Source: Corynebacterium sp. (GTDB lineage Bacteria > Actinomycetota > Actinomycetes > Mycobacteriales > Mycobacteriaceae). Taken from it: a stretch of 64,000 nucleotides of DNA. The stretch spans positions 76,154 through 140,153 of the forward strand of contig NZ_JAUNUG010000002.1 in NCBI RefSeq assembly GCF_030538285.1. The letters are read 5' to 3'. A model generated the notes under the pieces. The model was not told the origin of the DNA and ran no database searches. It saw only the letters and a list, made by a program, of their open reading frames with translations. Of the stretch, positions 35,971-44,329 are shown in pieces (the first letter of the stretch is position 1; every line of letters starts with the position of its first letter). The position numbers and the translations under genes were made by a program.

Positions 35971-37007
35971 TTGTCCCTCCCGAACTTCTCGTCGACAAGC
36001 TTTTCGGCGGCGGCCAGGTCGGTATCGCTCAAGGAGGCGGGTACCGCGCCGTAGCGGTTGGTGAACTCTGTGATCATCGTGTCGATGATCTCCTCGCGTG
36101 GCGCACCCGTCTGGCGGCGCAGCGGGTCGACGCGCTTTTTCGCCGAGCGCAGTCCCTTCGACGCGAGCTTCACCTTGCCGACGCGCAGGACCTCCATCAT
36201 CTTGTCCGCGTTAATGTCATAACTCATCGTCGCGTGGTGGAGGACGGCACCGCGGCGGCGCTTCTGGGCAGCGCCGCCGATCTTGCCGCCGTCGGAGGTG
36301 ATGTCGTTGATGGGCTCGTACCAGGCGTTGACGCCGTGGCGGGCCAGCGCCCCGAGCACCCACTGGTCGAGGTAGGCATAGGAATCCTCATAAGACAGCC
36401 CCGCGACCATCGATTCCGGCACGTAGAGGGAGTAGGTGATGCAATTGCCGCCCTCCATAAACATCGCCCCGCCCCCGGAGATGCGGCGCACCACCTCGAT
36501 GCCATGCTTATCGACACCCTCCTGCTCCACCTCGTTGACATAGGACTGGTAGGAGCCGATCACCGTCGCCTTGTCCTCCCATTCCCAAAAACGCAGCGTC
36601 GGCCCGCGCTCACCGGCGGCCACCTGGTTGAGCATGACCTCATCGAGCGCGACGTTGACGCGCGTGGGCAGCGCGCCGGGCCGGATGACCTCCCAGGAAT
36701 GGTCGGTGAAGTCAGTGCCCCCCGCGACGGCGCGTTTGACGGCGACGGCGACATCCCGCGTCGAAAAGCCGTGCAGGGCCAGGTCCTCGAAGCCGGTGAG
36801 GGCGGCGTCGAGACGCGCCTGCAGATCCTCAGTTGTTTCGCTTATCGACGCCCCCGCAAGCGCCGGACCCAACGCCCCATACGCCTCATCCGGCTCGAGG
36901 AAGAAATCACCGGAAATCTGGGCGGCGGTGATGCGGCCGTCGTCGGTGTGCACGTCCGCGACGACGAGTTTGCCGCCCGGAACCTTGATCTCGAAATGCT
37001 GATGCAT
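35949..37007 (-). CDS. lplA: Lipoate-protein ligase A with N-terminal accessory domain
   Basis: A 352-residue lipoate ligase. The catalytic part (from about residue 105) has VNVALDEVMLNQV, RFWEWEDKATVIGSYQ, VRRISGGGAMFMEGGN and the lysine loop DGGKIGGAAQKRRRGAVLHH. The first 90 residues (KVPGGKLVVADVHTDDGRI, ISGDFF) look like the accessory domain that is C-terminal in E. coli LplA, so the domain order is reversed. It would activate lipoate with ATP and attach it to 2-oxoacid dehydrogenases or GcvH. It leads an operon with the overlapping UvrA-like gene. Confidence 0.85.
36506..36515 (+). repeat. GCTTATCGAC motif copy in lplA
   Basis: Host reads Val-Asp-Lys. Continues ACC. Confidence 0.8.
36840..36849 (+). 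repeat. GCTTATCGAC motif copy in lplA
   Basis: Host reads Ser-Ile-Ser. Confidence 0.85.
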
Positions 37008-37069
37008 AGCGCCCCAGAATAGCGGATGAATAGGGCGCTACCGGTGCCCTGCGCGTAAAGTCAACCGGC

Positions 37070-37876
37070 ATGTACGACCTCCCCACCGTTCTCATCGCCT
37101 TCGGGCTCACGCTTTTTGCTGGCCTGGCGACGGGCATCGGTGGACTCATCGCCGTGATGAAGAACAACCCCGGCAAACGTTTCATGGCCGGGGCCCTGGG
37201 CTTCTCGACGGGCGTCATGCTCTATGTCTCCTTCATGGAGATCCTGCCGAAAGCCTTCGAGGAGTTGGGGTCGGCCTGGGGCGAGCGGGTCGGCGCGTGG
37301 GCGGCGGTGGGGGCGTTTTTCGCGGGCATCGCGGTGATCGCCGTCATCGATCGGCTGGTGCCAGAACCCATCAACCCTCATGAGCGCGGCATCGGCGAGG
37401 ACCCGGCGAAGGCCGCCCAACGGCGCCGGATGATGAAGATGGGCATGTTCACCGCGGGTGCCATCGCGATCCACAACTTCCCCGAAGGTTTCGCCACGTT
37501 CATCGCCGGACTGGAGGATCTCACGGTGGCGGTGCCGGTGGCGGTGGCGATCGCGATCCACAACATTCCCGAGGGCGTGGCTGTCGCAGTCCCCATCCGC
37601 CAGGCCACCGGCTCCCGCCGCCGGGCGCTGACCTGGTCGACGCTGTCCGGCCTGGCGGAACCCGCCGGCGCGCTCATCGGCTTCGCTCTCCTCATGCCGT
37701 TCATGGGCCCGGCGACGCTCGGCCTGTCGTTCGCCGCGATCGCCGGCATCATGGTGTTCATCTGCCTTGATGAGCTGCTGCCCACCGCCGTGGCGACGGG
37801 TCGCCACCATACCGCTATCTACGGCGTCATCCTCGGCATGGCCGTGATGGCGGCATCTTTGTTGCTCATGATGTAA
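37070..37876 (+). CDS. zupT: ZupT-type ZIP zinc/divalent metal transporter
   Basis: A 268-residue membrane protein with about eight helices and the two ZIP metal-binding helices carrying HNFPEG and HNIPEG. A charged cytoplasmic loop (EPINPHERGIGEDPAKAAQRRR) separates the helix groups. It would import zinc, and possibly iron or manganese. The -10 TAAAGT (37056-37061) lies eight bases before the ATG, so a leader of at most a base or two is expected. It is divergent from lplA by about 60 bases. No Zur-type operator is obvious to me. Confidence 0.88.
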   Translation: MYDLPTVLIAFGLTLFAGLATGIGGLIAVMKNNPGKRFMAGALGFSTGVMLYVSFMEILPKAFEELGSAWGERVGAWAAVGAFFAGIAVIAVIDRLVPEPINPHERGIGEDPAKAAQRRRMMKMGMFTAGAIAIHNFPEGFATFIAGLEDLTVAVPVAVAIAIHNIPEGVAVAVPIRQATGSRRRALTWSTLSGLAEPAGALIGFALLMPFMGPATLGLSFAAIAGIMVFICLDELLPTAVATGRHHTAIYGVILGMAVMAASLLLMM

Positions 37877-37911
37877 TTGTCAAGGCTTCGGCCAGGTGTT
37901 CGGTGCGTTTT

Positions 37912-37935
37912 TGTGGATAACTCGAGTTATCCACA
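37912..37935. promoter_or_regulatory. Perfect 24-bp palindrome made of two DnaA-box sequences
   Basis: TGTGGATAA (37912-37920), spacer CTCGAG, TTATCCACA (37927-37935). Each half is a perfect DnaA box, and the whole 24 bases are self-complementary. It lies 55 bases before the HNH endonuclease start and 36 bases after zupT. It could be a DnaA-bound regulatory site, a different palindromic operator, or a hairpin at the end of zupT. Confidence 0.75.
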
Positions 37936-37948
37936 GGCTAGGTTGTTT

Positions 37949-37958
37949 GCTTATCGAC
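37949..37958 (+). repeat. GCTTATCGAC motif copy, intergenic
   Basis: Between the DnaA-box palindrome and the HNH gene; non-coding. Confidence 0.85.
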
Positions 37959-37989
37959 GCCCGCGTGGTCGGCGGTTATCGTCCGGGGC

Positions 37990-39123
37990 ATGAGACCAGC
38001 CGAGTTAGTCCGTGCCCTGGCCACCCAGGGAATGGAGCTTCTGGAGGACATCGCCTCCGGAGCTCTGGTGCGCGCTGACCTCGGTCAGTCCTCCTCGGTC
38101 GCCGGCGCCTGGCAACGCATGGCGGGCATCTACTTCGGACCGACGCGGCAGAAGAAGCTGCAGGCCGCCGCAGTGGCTGCGGGGCGTGGGCTGCCGGTGG
38201 CGGCAATCGAGAAAATCGAGAAGCACCTGCGTAAACTATCGCGGAAGGCCGCGGTGACGGAGTGGGAACTGCGGGTCGAGCTGTGCGCACTGCGCGGCAC
38301 GGTCGACGAGATCGACCGGGAGGCAGCCGCCCGCGTCTTCGCCCACAACCGCCAGGCGCCGGGGTCAGACAACCGAAGCCTGCGTGCTTTCCGCGGCGGA
38401 AAGAACGTCGACGCCCAGGGCATGTCCACCGCAACGTTGACCTTGCCGGCCGGTGACATGGCCCGATACAAGGCACACCTCAAGGTCACCGCCGACAAAC
38501 TACGGCAGGCGGACCCCTCGCTCGACTGGAAGAAGGCGATGGCGGACGCCGCCCTACAGCACGGCATCGGCGGCGTCCCCACCGAGGCAGTTGCACCACC
38601 GGTGCCCTTCGGCGTCATGAAGGCACCCGACTACGTCTCCTACTCCCGCGGTGAGGGCGGCGACACCGTCTTCGGCCTCAGTGACGGCACAACCATCACG
38701 GGTAACGAGTGGGTGGAGAAGGGCTTCGCCGAACTCGGGTACGTCGGAATCTTCGACCCCGTCGAAGGCGGCATTGACCTCTACCGGGAATCCCGCTTCG
38801 CAAACTTCAAACAGCGCACGCTCCTCCAGGCAGAAACTCTCCTCTGCCCCTACCCGGAGTGCACCACCGCGGCGGAGGACTGCCAGTTTCACCACCTCAC
38901 CGCGTGGGAGCACGAGGGGGAGACGAACTTAAGCAATCTCACCGCGGCGTGCCGGGTACACAATGGACGCAACGACGACAACCCCCATGCCCCGCCCCGC
39001 AACGGGCGACTCGAACGAGAACCCGGCGGGGTCGTTTTCCACCCCCCGGACGGTGGGCCACCTCGCACGAACCGTCACCCCCTGCGGAAACTCTCCGCCA
39101 TGGGGCTACTCACCGACGCCTGA
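37990..39123 (+). CDS. HNH endonuclease family protein
   Basis: A 377-residue protein with a C-terminal HNH-like zinc nuclease domain: CPYPEC, then CQFHHLTAW as the His-His core, NLTAACRVHN and the final CxxxH pair. The N-terminal 200 residues are helical (a long basic helix QKKLQAAAVAAGRG and an ADKLRQADPSLDWKKAM segment), of the kind found in multicopy actinobacterial HNH proteins. Function is uncertain; such genes behave like selfish or repetitive elements. TATCGT lies seven bases before ATG. The last residues, RKLSAMGLLTDA, recur in the partial gene at 63894. Confidence 0.82.
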   Translation: MRPAELVRALATQGMELLEDIASGALVRADLGQSSSVAGAWQRMAGIYFGPTRQKKLQAAAVAAGRGLPVAAIEKIEKHLRKLSRKAAVTEWELRVELCALRGTVDEIDREAAARVFAHNRQAPGSDNRSLRAFRGGKNVDAQGMSTATLTLPAGDMARYKAHLKVTADKLRQADPSLDWKKAMADAALQHGIGGVPTEAVAPPVPFGVMKAPDYVSYSRGEGGDTVFGLSDGTTITGNEWVEKGFAELGYVGIFDPVEGGIDLYRESRFANFKQRTLLQAETLLCPYPECTTAAEDCQFHHLTAWEHEGETNLSNLTAACRVHNGRNDDNPHAPPRNGRLEREPGGVVFHPPDGGPPRTNRHPLRKLSAMGLLTDA

Positions 39124-40275
39124 ACGCCACGGGCGGTGAGCGACCACGTATGCCCCAACCGCACCTAACAGCAGGAGCGGCACCGTCCAGAGGGGAGCCC
39201 ACGTCAATTCCCATGCGATGACCGCCGCGAACAGAGGGGCCTTCTGCATGACCGCCAGCACCATCGCCGCACCGAGGACGGCGAGGACGGGGATGGTGGC
39301 GGGTGGGGCGTCGATAAGCACGCCGGAAGCGGCACCCAAAGCGGCACCGACCGCCAGCGCCGGTGTCAGCGTGCCACCGACCGCGCCCGAGCCGAGGGAG
39401 GCGGCGGTGAGCAGCGGCTTCACCAGGAGAAGGGTGAGCAACAGTGGCAGGGCGGTCGCCGGGTCGAGGGCGGAGCGGACGATGTCTTCACCGTTGCCCG
39501 TGACTCCGGGCAGGAACTGGGAGACGGTGACTACGCCCGCGGTCGTCGCGCCGACGCTGAGGGGTAGCCAGCGTGGGTCGATGACTTTCCACGAGTGGGC
39601 GGAGCGCATCAACGCCAGGAAGATGCGCCCGATGATCACCGCGGCGAGCAGCAGCGGCACCAGCAGCCAGAGCACCCGCGCGTCGAAGGGGGAGTCGGGC
39701 ACCCAGTAGACGGAGTGGTTGCCCACAATCGGCCACGCCGTCACCGTCGCCACCCCCGACATTGTCACCGTGATGAGCAGCGCCCGCCCACTGCGACGCA
39801 CGCGCATCGCCTCCAGGGTGAACAGGATGCCGGCCAGCGGCACGTTGTACACGGCGGCGAGGCCGGCACCCGCGGCGGCGGCGACGAGGATGCGCCGGTT
39901 GTCTTCGGCGATGCGCACCACGCGGGAGATCCGGTCGAGGACGGCGGCCGAGGCCTGGCGCGGCGCCTGCTCCCTGCCGAGGGAAATGCCGGAGCCCACC
40001 GCCAGCAGCTGGAGCAGTGCGTCGCTGAAGGTGCGGCCCAGCGGCAGGGGGGTGTCTGTCGTGGCGGACTCCTCGACGCCGCGGACCGGCCCGCTGCGCC
40101 GCAGCCACCACCAGCCGAGGCCGGCGAGGACTCCGCCGAGTGCTGCCGCCAGCACCGGGTGGACGGGGCCGCCGTCGGCTAGCGCGTGGATGCGGTGGAT
40201 GAGCCACGCCATGATCCCGCCGATGAGTCCGGCGGCCACGCCACCGACCAGCGTCACCCCTGCCACTCGCAACAT
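39106..40275 (-). CDS. ClC-family chloride channel or antiporter
   Basis: A 389-residue membrane protein with a ClC core. The key segment GSGISLGREQAPRQ carries the gating glutamate in GRE but has Q-A-P where most ClC proteins have G-P. Many hydrophobic helices follow (ILFTLEAMRVRR; PLLTAASLGSGAVGG). No cytoplasmic CBS domains are present, so it is a minimal bacterial form. It would exchange chloride or another anion for protons. The 3' end overlaps the HNH gene by 18 bases. The start at 40275 gives M-L-R-V-A-G. Confidence 0.8.
   Translation of the reverse strand: MLRVAGVTLVGGVAAGLIGGIMAWLIHRIHALADGGPVHPVLAAALGGVLAGLGWWWLRRSGPVRGVEESATTDTPLPLGRTFSDALLQLLAVGSGISLGREQAPRQASAAVLDRISRVVRIAEDNRRILVAAAAGAGLAAVYNVPLAGILFTLEAMRVRRSGRALLITVTMSGVATVTAWPIVGNHSVYWVPDSPFDARVLWLLVPLLLAAVIIGRIFLALMRSAHSWKVIDPRWLPLSVGATTAGVVTVSQFLPGVTGNGEDIVRSALDPATALPLLLTLLLVKPLLTAASLGSGAVGGTLTPALAVGAALGAASGVLIDAPPATIPVLAVLGAAMVLAVMQKAPLFAAVIAWELTWAPLWTVPLLLLGAVGAYVVAHRPWRSGVGE
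39310..39319 (-). repeat. GCTTATCGAC motif copy in the ClC gene
   Basis: Read as Leu-Ile-Asp-Ala. Confidence 0.85.
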
Positions 40276-40284
40276 ACTTTCAGA

Positions 40285-41223
40285 CTAGTGGGCGGGGGCC
40301 TTCCTGCCGGTGGCTGCCTTCACCCCGTCGAAGGCCAGGGCGACGACCAGGCCCCACAGCAGGCCGACCACCAGGGAGAAGAAGGTGTTGACCACCCAGC
40401 CGATGAAGCCCCCACCGACGGCGACCTCCATGCCGTGGATGAAGTCGTAGGGCCAGGTGAAGCCGAACTCCTCGAGGCCAACAACGATGATGTGGCCACC
40501 GACCCACAGCATGGCGAAGGTGCCGACGATGCCGATGAATGACAGGACCTTGGGCATGGCGTGGACGAGGCCGCGTCCGAATCCGGCGCCGGGGCCGCCG
40601 CGTTCGGCCATGTGCAGGCCAATGTCGTCCATCTTCACCAGGAGGGCGACCGCGCCGTAGACGAGGGCGGTGATGCCGATGGCGACAACGATGAGGACGG
40701 CGGCGCGGAAGGCCATGGGCTGGTCGGCGACCTCGTTAAGGGAGATGACCATGATCTCTGCGGAGAGGATGAGGTCGGTGGTGATCGCGCCCTTGACCAG
40801 TTTATCCTCGTCGGCGGGGGTTTTGTCGACGCCTTGGGCGTTGCTGTGGTCCCCGTCTTTGGCGTGTCCGCGCAGCTTGTGGAGGATCTTGTGGGCGCCC
40901 TCGAAGCAGAGGTAGGTGCCGCCGATCATGAGGATGGGGGTGAGAGCCCAGGGTGCGATCCAGGACAGGAGCAGGGCGATGGGCAAGATGATGACGAGCT
41001 TGTTGAACAGTGAGCCCTTGGTGATGCGCCAGATCATCGGGAGTTCGCGCGCCGGTTGGATGCCGGTGACGAAGCGGGGGGTGACGGCGGCGTCGTCGAC
41101 GACGACTCCGGCGGCTTTCATGGAGGTTCTGCCAGCGGCGGCCGCGACGTCATCGACGCTGGCGGCGGCGGCGCGGGCGATGAGGGCGACGTCGTCAAGG
41201 AGGGCGAGCAGGCCACCGGCCAT
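40285..41223 (-). CDS. DUF808 (YedI-like) membrane protein
   Basis: A 312-residue inner-membrane protein of the DUF808 family. The N-terminus MAGGLLALLDDVALIARAAAASVDDVAAAAGRT is almost a family signature. Five to six hydrophobic helices follow, with a charged loop (HKLRGHAKDGDHSNAQG) in the middle. The function of the family is unknown. ATG at 41223 follows AAAGGTGG. It ends nine bases upstream of the ClC start on the same strand, so both may be transcribed together. Confidence 0.82.
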   Translation of the reverse strand: MAGGLLALLDDVALIARAAAASVDDVAAAAGRTSMKAAGVVVDDAAVTPRFVTGIQPARELPMIWRITKGSLFNKLVIILPIALLLSWIAPWALTPILMIGGTYLCFEGAHKILHKLRGHAKDGDHSNAQGVDKTPADEDKLVKGAITTDLILSAEIMVISLNEVADQPMAFRAAVLIVVAIGITALVYGAVALLVKMDDIGLHMAERGGPGAGFGRGLVHAMPKVLSFIGIVGTFAMLWVGGHIIVVGLEEFGFTWPYDFIHGMEVAVGGGFIGWVVNTFFSLVVGLLWGLVVALAFDGVKAATGRKAPAH

Positions 41224-41269
41224 GGTTGGGCCACCTTTCTCAAGAAGTATGGGCAAATGATACTCCCGT

Positions 41270-41275
41270 TAGGAT
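41270..41275 (+). promoter_or_regulatory. -10 hexamer TAGGAT of a leaderless gene
   Basis: TAGGAT, GGGTGC, ATG at 41282. Confidence 0.5.
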
Positions 41276-41281
41276 GGGTGC

Positions 41282-42148
41282 ATGAGAATTGCGGTGCTGG
41301 GAGTCGGGGCGGTCGGTGGATGGTTCGGCGGCAGCCTGGTGAAGGCGGGGCATGACGTGGTGTTCATCGCCCGCGGCGAAACCTTGCGGGTGCTGCGGGA
41401 GGAGGGGTTGCGGCTTAACGATGAGCCGCCGTTGCCGGTGGTCACCGCCGATTCGCTTATCGACGCCGACCTCGTCCTCCTCGCCGTCAAAGTCACCGCA
41501 GGTACCGACTTGGGCGCGCTTCTCGACGGCCTGCCCGGCCACAGTCTCGTCGCCCTCACCCAGAATTCCGTGGAGGTGCCCGATCTGGTGGCTGAGGTGG
41601 TGGGGCGGGAGCGGGTGCGCCCGGGTGTGGTGCGCGGCTACTTTCATCACACGGGTCCCGCGCGCGTCGAGTTTCATGGGGGTCCGATTTCTTATGAAGT
41701 GGGTCAGGGGGGCGTCGATACGTTTGTGGCGGCGTTGCGCGATGCGGGCGTCGAGGCGACTGCCCGCGGTGACATCGATGTCGACGTGTGGCAGAAGGCG
41801 ATGTATGTGACGACAACGGGTGGGCTGGGGGCCTTGGCGCGGGCGCCGTTGGGGGAGCTTCGCACCCGGCTGCGGCCGTCCCTCACCGAGCTGATGCGGG
41901 AAGTGGAAGCCACCGCCCGGGCGTATGGGGTGGACGTGCCCGAAGATGTCGTCGAGAAGACACTGGCGTTCGCCGACCGGATGCCGGCGGAGGCGACCAG
42001 TTCGATGCACCGGGACCTGGTGGCGGGGCGGCCCAACGAGCTCGACGCGCAGGTCGGGGCCATCTGCCGGATGGCGGCCCGGCGCGGGGTCGCGGTGCCG
42101 ATGCATGACCTGCTGCTCGGGGTGCTGGGGTACCCTCTGAACCCATGA
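41282..42148 (+). CDS. Ketopantoate reductase-family protein
   Basis: A 288-residue PanE/ApbA-type oxidoreductase. The N-terminal Rossmann motif GVGAVGGWFGG (residues 7-17) binds NADPH, and the catalytic lysine is in VDVWQKAMYVTTTGG. The C-terminal helical domain (AEATSSMHRDLVAGRPNELD, with the conserved S-M-D/H-region and N-E-L-D) matches the family. It would reduce 2-dehydropantoate or a related 2-oxo acid with NADPH. Whether it is the main PanE cannot be told. The DUF2218 gene overlaps its stop by four bases. Confidence 0.83.
   Translation: MRIAVLGVGAVGGWFGGSLVKAGHDVVFIARGETLRVLREEGLRLNDEPPLPVVTADSLIDADLVLLAVKVTAGTDLGALLDGLPGHSLVALTQNSVEVPDLVAEVVGRERVRPGVVRGYFHHTGPARVEFHGGPISYEVGQGGVDTFVAALRDAGVEATARGDIDVDVWQKAMYVTTTGGLGALARAPLGELRTRLRPSLTELMREVEATARAYGVDVPEDVVEKTLAFADRMPAEATSSMHRDLVAGRPNELDAQVGAICRMAARRGVAVPMHDLLLGVLGYPLNP
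41455..41464 (+). repeat. GCTTATCGAC motif copy in the ketopantoate reductase-like gene
   Basis: Read as Leu-Ile-Asp-Ala. Confidence 0.85.
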
Positions 42149-42435
42149 CAACCTCCTCGACGACCCGTGTCCGGTGCGAGAACCCGCGACGACTTGCCAA
42201 GTCGCTGGCGGACCGATTCGCGGACACTGCCACGACGGAGTGGGACAGCGAGGAGGGGCGCGGCCATGTGACCTGGGGGGATGGAGCGCAAGCTGGCATG
42301 ATCGCCGGGGATGCGGTGTTGCTGGTGTACCTGGAGTGTGCGGCGGCGGACGTCGAGAAGCGGGAGGCGGAAATCGGCCAGGCGCTCGGCGTGGAGGTGA
42401 CCTGGACGCGTCGCGATGGGGGTAGTCGGGGGTAG
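42145..42435 (+). CDS. DUF2218 small protein
   Basis: A 96-residue protein of the DUF2218 type: the opening TTRVRCENPRRLAKSLADRF, then TTEWDSEEGRGHVTW, followed by the EVTWTR end. The family is small, soluble and of unknown function, often near siderophore or redox genes. The ATG overlaps the end of the reductase gene (ATGA), so the two are translationally coupled. Confidence 0.75.
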   Translation: MTTSSTTRVRCENPRRLAKSLADRFADTATTEWDSEEGRGHVTWGDGAQAGMIAGDAVLLVYLECAAADVEKREAEIGQALGVEVTWTRRDGGSRG

Positions 42436-42510
42436 CCTGTGCTGATAAGCGGCGCCGAATGAAACCGGTGTGAGCAGGTGAAAAGGTGACACGAGTTTGT
42501 TTTGTGCGGA

Positions 42511-42524
42511 TAACCAGGTGGTTA
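42511..42524. promoter_or_regulatory. Inverted repeat TAACC-N4-GGTTA upstream of the peptide ABC operon
   Basis: Perfect 5-base arms spaced by AGGT, about 50 bases before the predicted transcription start. A candidate activator or second operator site. Confidence 0.35.
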
Positions 42525-42541
42525 CGGTCTCATCACAACTG

Positions 42542-42569
42542 CAGGGTGATGGACGTCACCCTGTAACGT
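42542..42569 (+). promoter_or_regulatory. Operator-like inverted repeat and -10 of the peptide ABC operon
   Basis: CAGGGTGA (42542-42549), spacer TGGACG, TCACCCTG (42556-42563), followed at once by the -10 TAACGT (42564-42569). The repeat fills the spacer between -35 and -10, where a dimeric repressor would block polymerase. Confidence 0.5.
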
Positions 42570-42615
42570 GAACGGGAGATTAACTTCTGTCCTTTCACCC
42601 TTGGAGGTCCGCCAC

Positions 42616-44229
42616 ATGGCACTCAGCAAGAAGACACTGGCCCTGCTCGCAGCCACCACGCTCGGGTTCGGCCTGGTCGCCTGCACCGATTCCGGCGACA
42701 ACGGCAACGGCTCATCGGCATCCGGCGACGGCGCCACCGGCGGCGACAACTACGTCCTCGCCAACGGCACCGAGCCGCAGAACCCGCTCATCCCCTCGAA
42801 CACCAACGAGGTGGGCGGCGGCAACATCGTCGACCTCATCTACTCCGGCCTCGTCTACTACGACGCCGACGGTGAGATCCACAACGAGATGGCCGAATCG
42901 ATCGAGCCCGAGGGCGAGAAGGGCTACCGTGTCACCCTGGCGGACGGCTGGACCTTCGCCGACGGCACCGAGATCACAGCAGGGCACTTCGTGGACACCT
43001 GGAACCACGCCGTGGCCAACTCCCACCTCTCCGCCTACTTCTTCGAGCCCATCCTCGGCTACGAGGAGGGTGCGGAGTCCATGGAGGGCCTCGAGGTCGT
43101 CGACGACAAGACCTTCACCATCGAGCTCAACCAGCCCGAGGCCGACTTCCCGCAGCGCCTGGGCTACTCCGCCTTCTACCCGCTGCCGGATGAGGCACGC
43201 GAGGACGAGGCCGCCTTCGGTGAGAACCCGAACGGCAACGGCCCCTACAAGCTGCTCGAGTGGAACCACAACCAGGACGCCACCATCGTCCCGAACGAGT
43301 CCTACCAGGGCCAGCGCACCCCGCAGAACGACGGCATCAAGTTCGTCTTCTACGCCCAGCAGGACGCCGCCTACAACGACTTGCTGGCCGGCAACCTCGA
43401 CACCCTGGACGCCATCCCGGACATCGCCTTCTCCACCTTCGAGGACGAGCTCGGCGACCGTGCCGTCAACCAGCCTTCCGCTGTGTTCCAGTCCTTCACC
43501 ATCCCGGAGAGCCTCGAGCACTGGAGCGGCGAGGAGGGCGTGTTGCGTCGCCAGGCGCTGTCCCATGCCATCAACCGCGAGGAGATCACCGAGACGATCT
43601 TCCAGGGCACCCGCACCCCGGCCACCGACTTCACTTCCCCGGTCCTCCCGGGCTACGACGGTGACATCGTCGGCAACGACGTCCTCGACTACGACCCGGA
43701 GAAGGCGCAGGAACTGTGGGCGCAGGCCGATGAGATCGCCCCGTTCGAGGGTGAGTTCACCCTGTCCTACAACTCCGATGGTGGCCACCAGGCTTGGGTG
43801 GATGCGGTGACCAACTCCATCCGCAACACCCTCGGCATCGAGGCCGTCGGCAACCCGTACCCGGACTTCAAGTCCCTGCGTGACGACGTCACCGGCCGCA
43901 CCATCGACGGCGCCTTCCGTACCGGCTGGCAGGCCGACTACCCGTCCGCGGGTAACTTCCTCGGCCCGCTCTACGGCACCGGCGCCGGCTCCAACGACGG
44001 CGACTACTCCAACCCGGACTTCGACGCCAAGCTCGCCGAGGCCGCAGGCTCCGACTCCCCGGAGACCGCATCCGGCCTGTACAACGAGGCCCAGGAGATC
44101 CTCTTCAACGATCTTCCTGCCATCCCGCTGTGGTACTCCAACGTGGCAGGCGGCTACTCGGAGAACGTCGACAACGTGACCTTCTCCTGGAAGTCTGTCC
44201 CGGTCTACTACGAGATCACGAAGAACTAG
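42616..44229 (+). CDS. Peptide/nickel-type ABC transporter substrate-binding lipoprotein
   Basis: A 537-residue solute-binding protein of family 5 (OppA/DppA). The signal peptide ends in the lipobox LVAC, followed by a low-complexity Ser/Gly/Asp linker. The mature part starts with GTEPQNPLIPSNTNEVGG, the usual family 5 entry, and contains GTRTPATDFTSPVLPGY. It would capture short peptides at the outer membrane face and hand them to the permease encoded next. ATG at 42616 follows GGAGG. A 36-nt hairpin separates it from the permease genes, so it may be made in excess. Confidence 0.88.
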   Translation: MALSKKTLALLAATTLGFGLVACTDSGDNGNGSSASGDGATGGDNYVLANGTEPQNPLIPSNTNEVGGGNIVDLIYSGLVYYDADGEIHNEMAESIEPEGEKGYRVTLADGWTFADGTEITAGHFVDTWNHAVANSHLSAYFFEPILGYEEGAESMEGLEVVDDKTFTIELNQPEADFPQRLGYSAFYPLPDEAREDEAAFGENPNGNGPYKLLEWNHNQDATIVPNESYQGQRTPQNDGIKFVFYAQQDAAYNDLLAGNLDTLDAIPDIAFSTFEDELGDRAVNQPSAVFQSFTIPESLEHWSGEEGVLRRQALSHAINREEITETIFQGTRTPATDFTSPVLPGYDGDIVGNDVLDYDPEKAQELWAQADEIAPFEGEFTLSYNSDGGHQAWVDAVTNSIRNTLGIEAVGNPYPDFKSLRDDVTGRTIDGAFRTGWQADYPSAGNFLGPLYGTGAGSNDGDYSNPDFDAKLAEAAGSDSPETASGLYNEAQEILFNDLPAIPLWYSNVAGGYSENVDNVTFSWKSVPVYYEITKN

Positions 44230-44255
44230 CGCTACGCTGATACATCGTGACCACT

Positions 44256-44292
44256 GATACCCGCGCGACGCCAAGCTCGTCACGCGGGTATC
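44256..44292 (+). promoter_or_regulatory. Intercistronic stem-loop between binding protein and permease genes
   Basis: GATACCCGCG (44256-44265) pairs perfectly with CGCGGGTATC (44283-44292) around a 17-base loop that can pair further. No T tract follows. It may slow 3' decay or partly terminate, raising binding-protein mRNA relative to the permeases. Confidence 0.6.
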
Positions 44293-44329
44293 TGCCTGTC
44301 TGCCAACTCGACCCCCACAAGGACTAGTT

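Noticed and set aside
37912-37935. Origin of replication
   Set aside because: Only two DnaA boxes, no AT-rich unwinding region, and no dnaA, dnaN or rpmH near.
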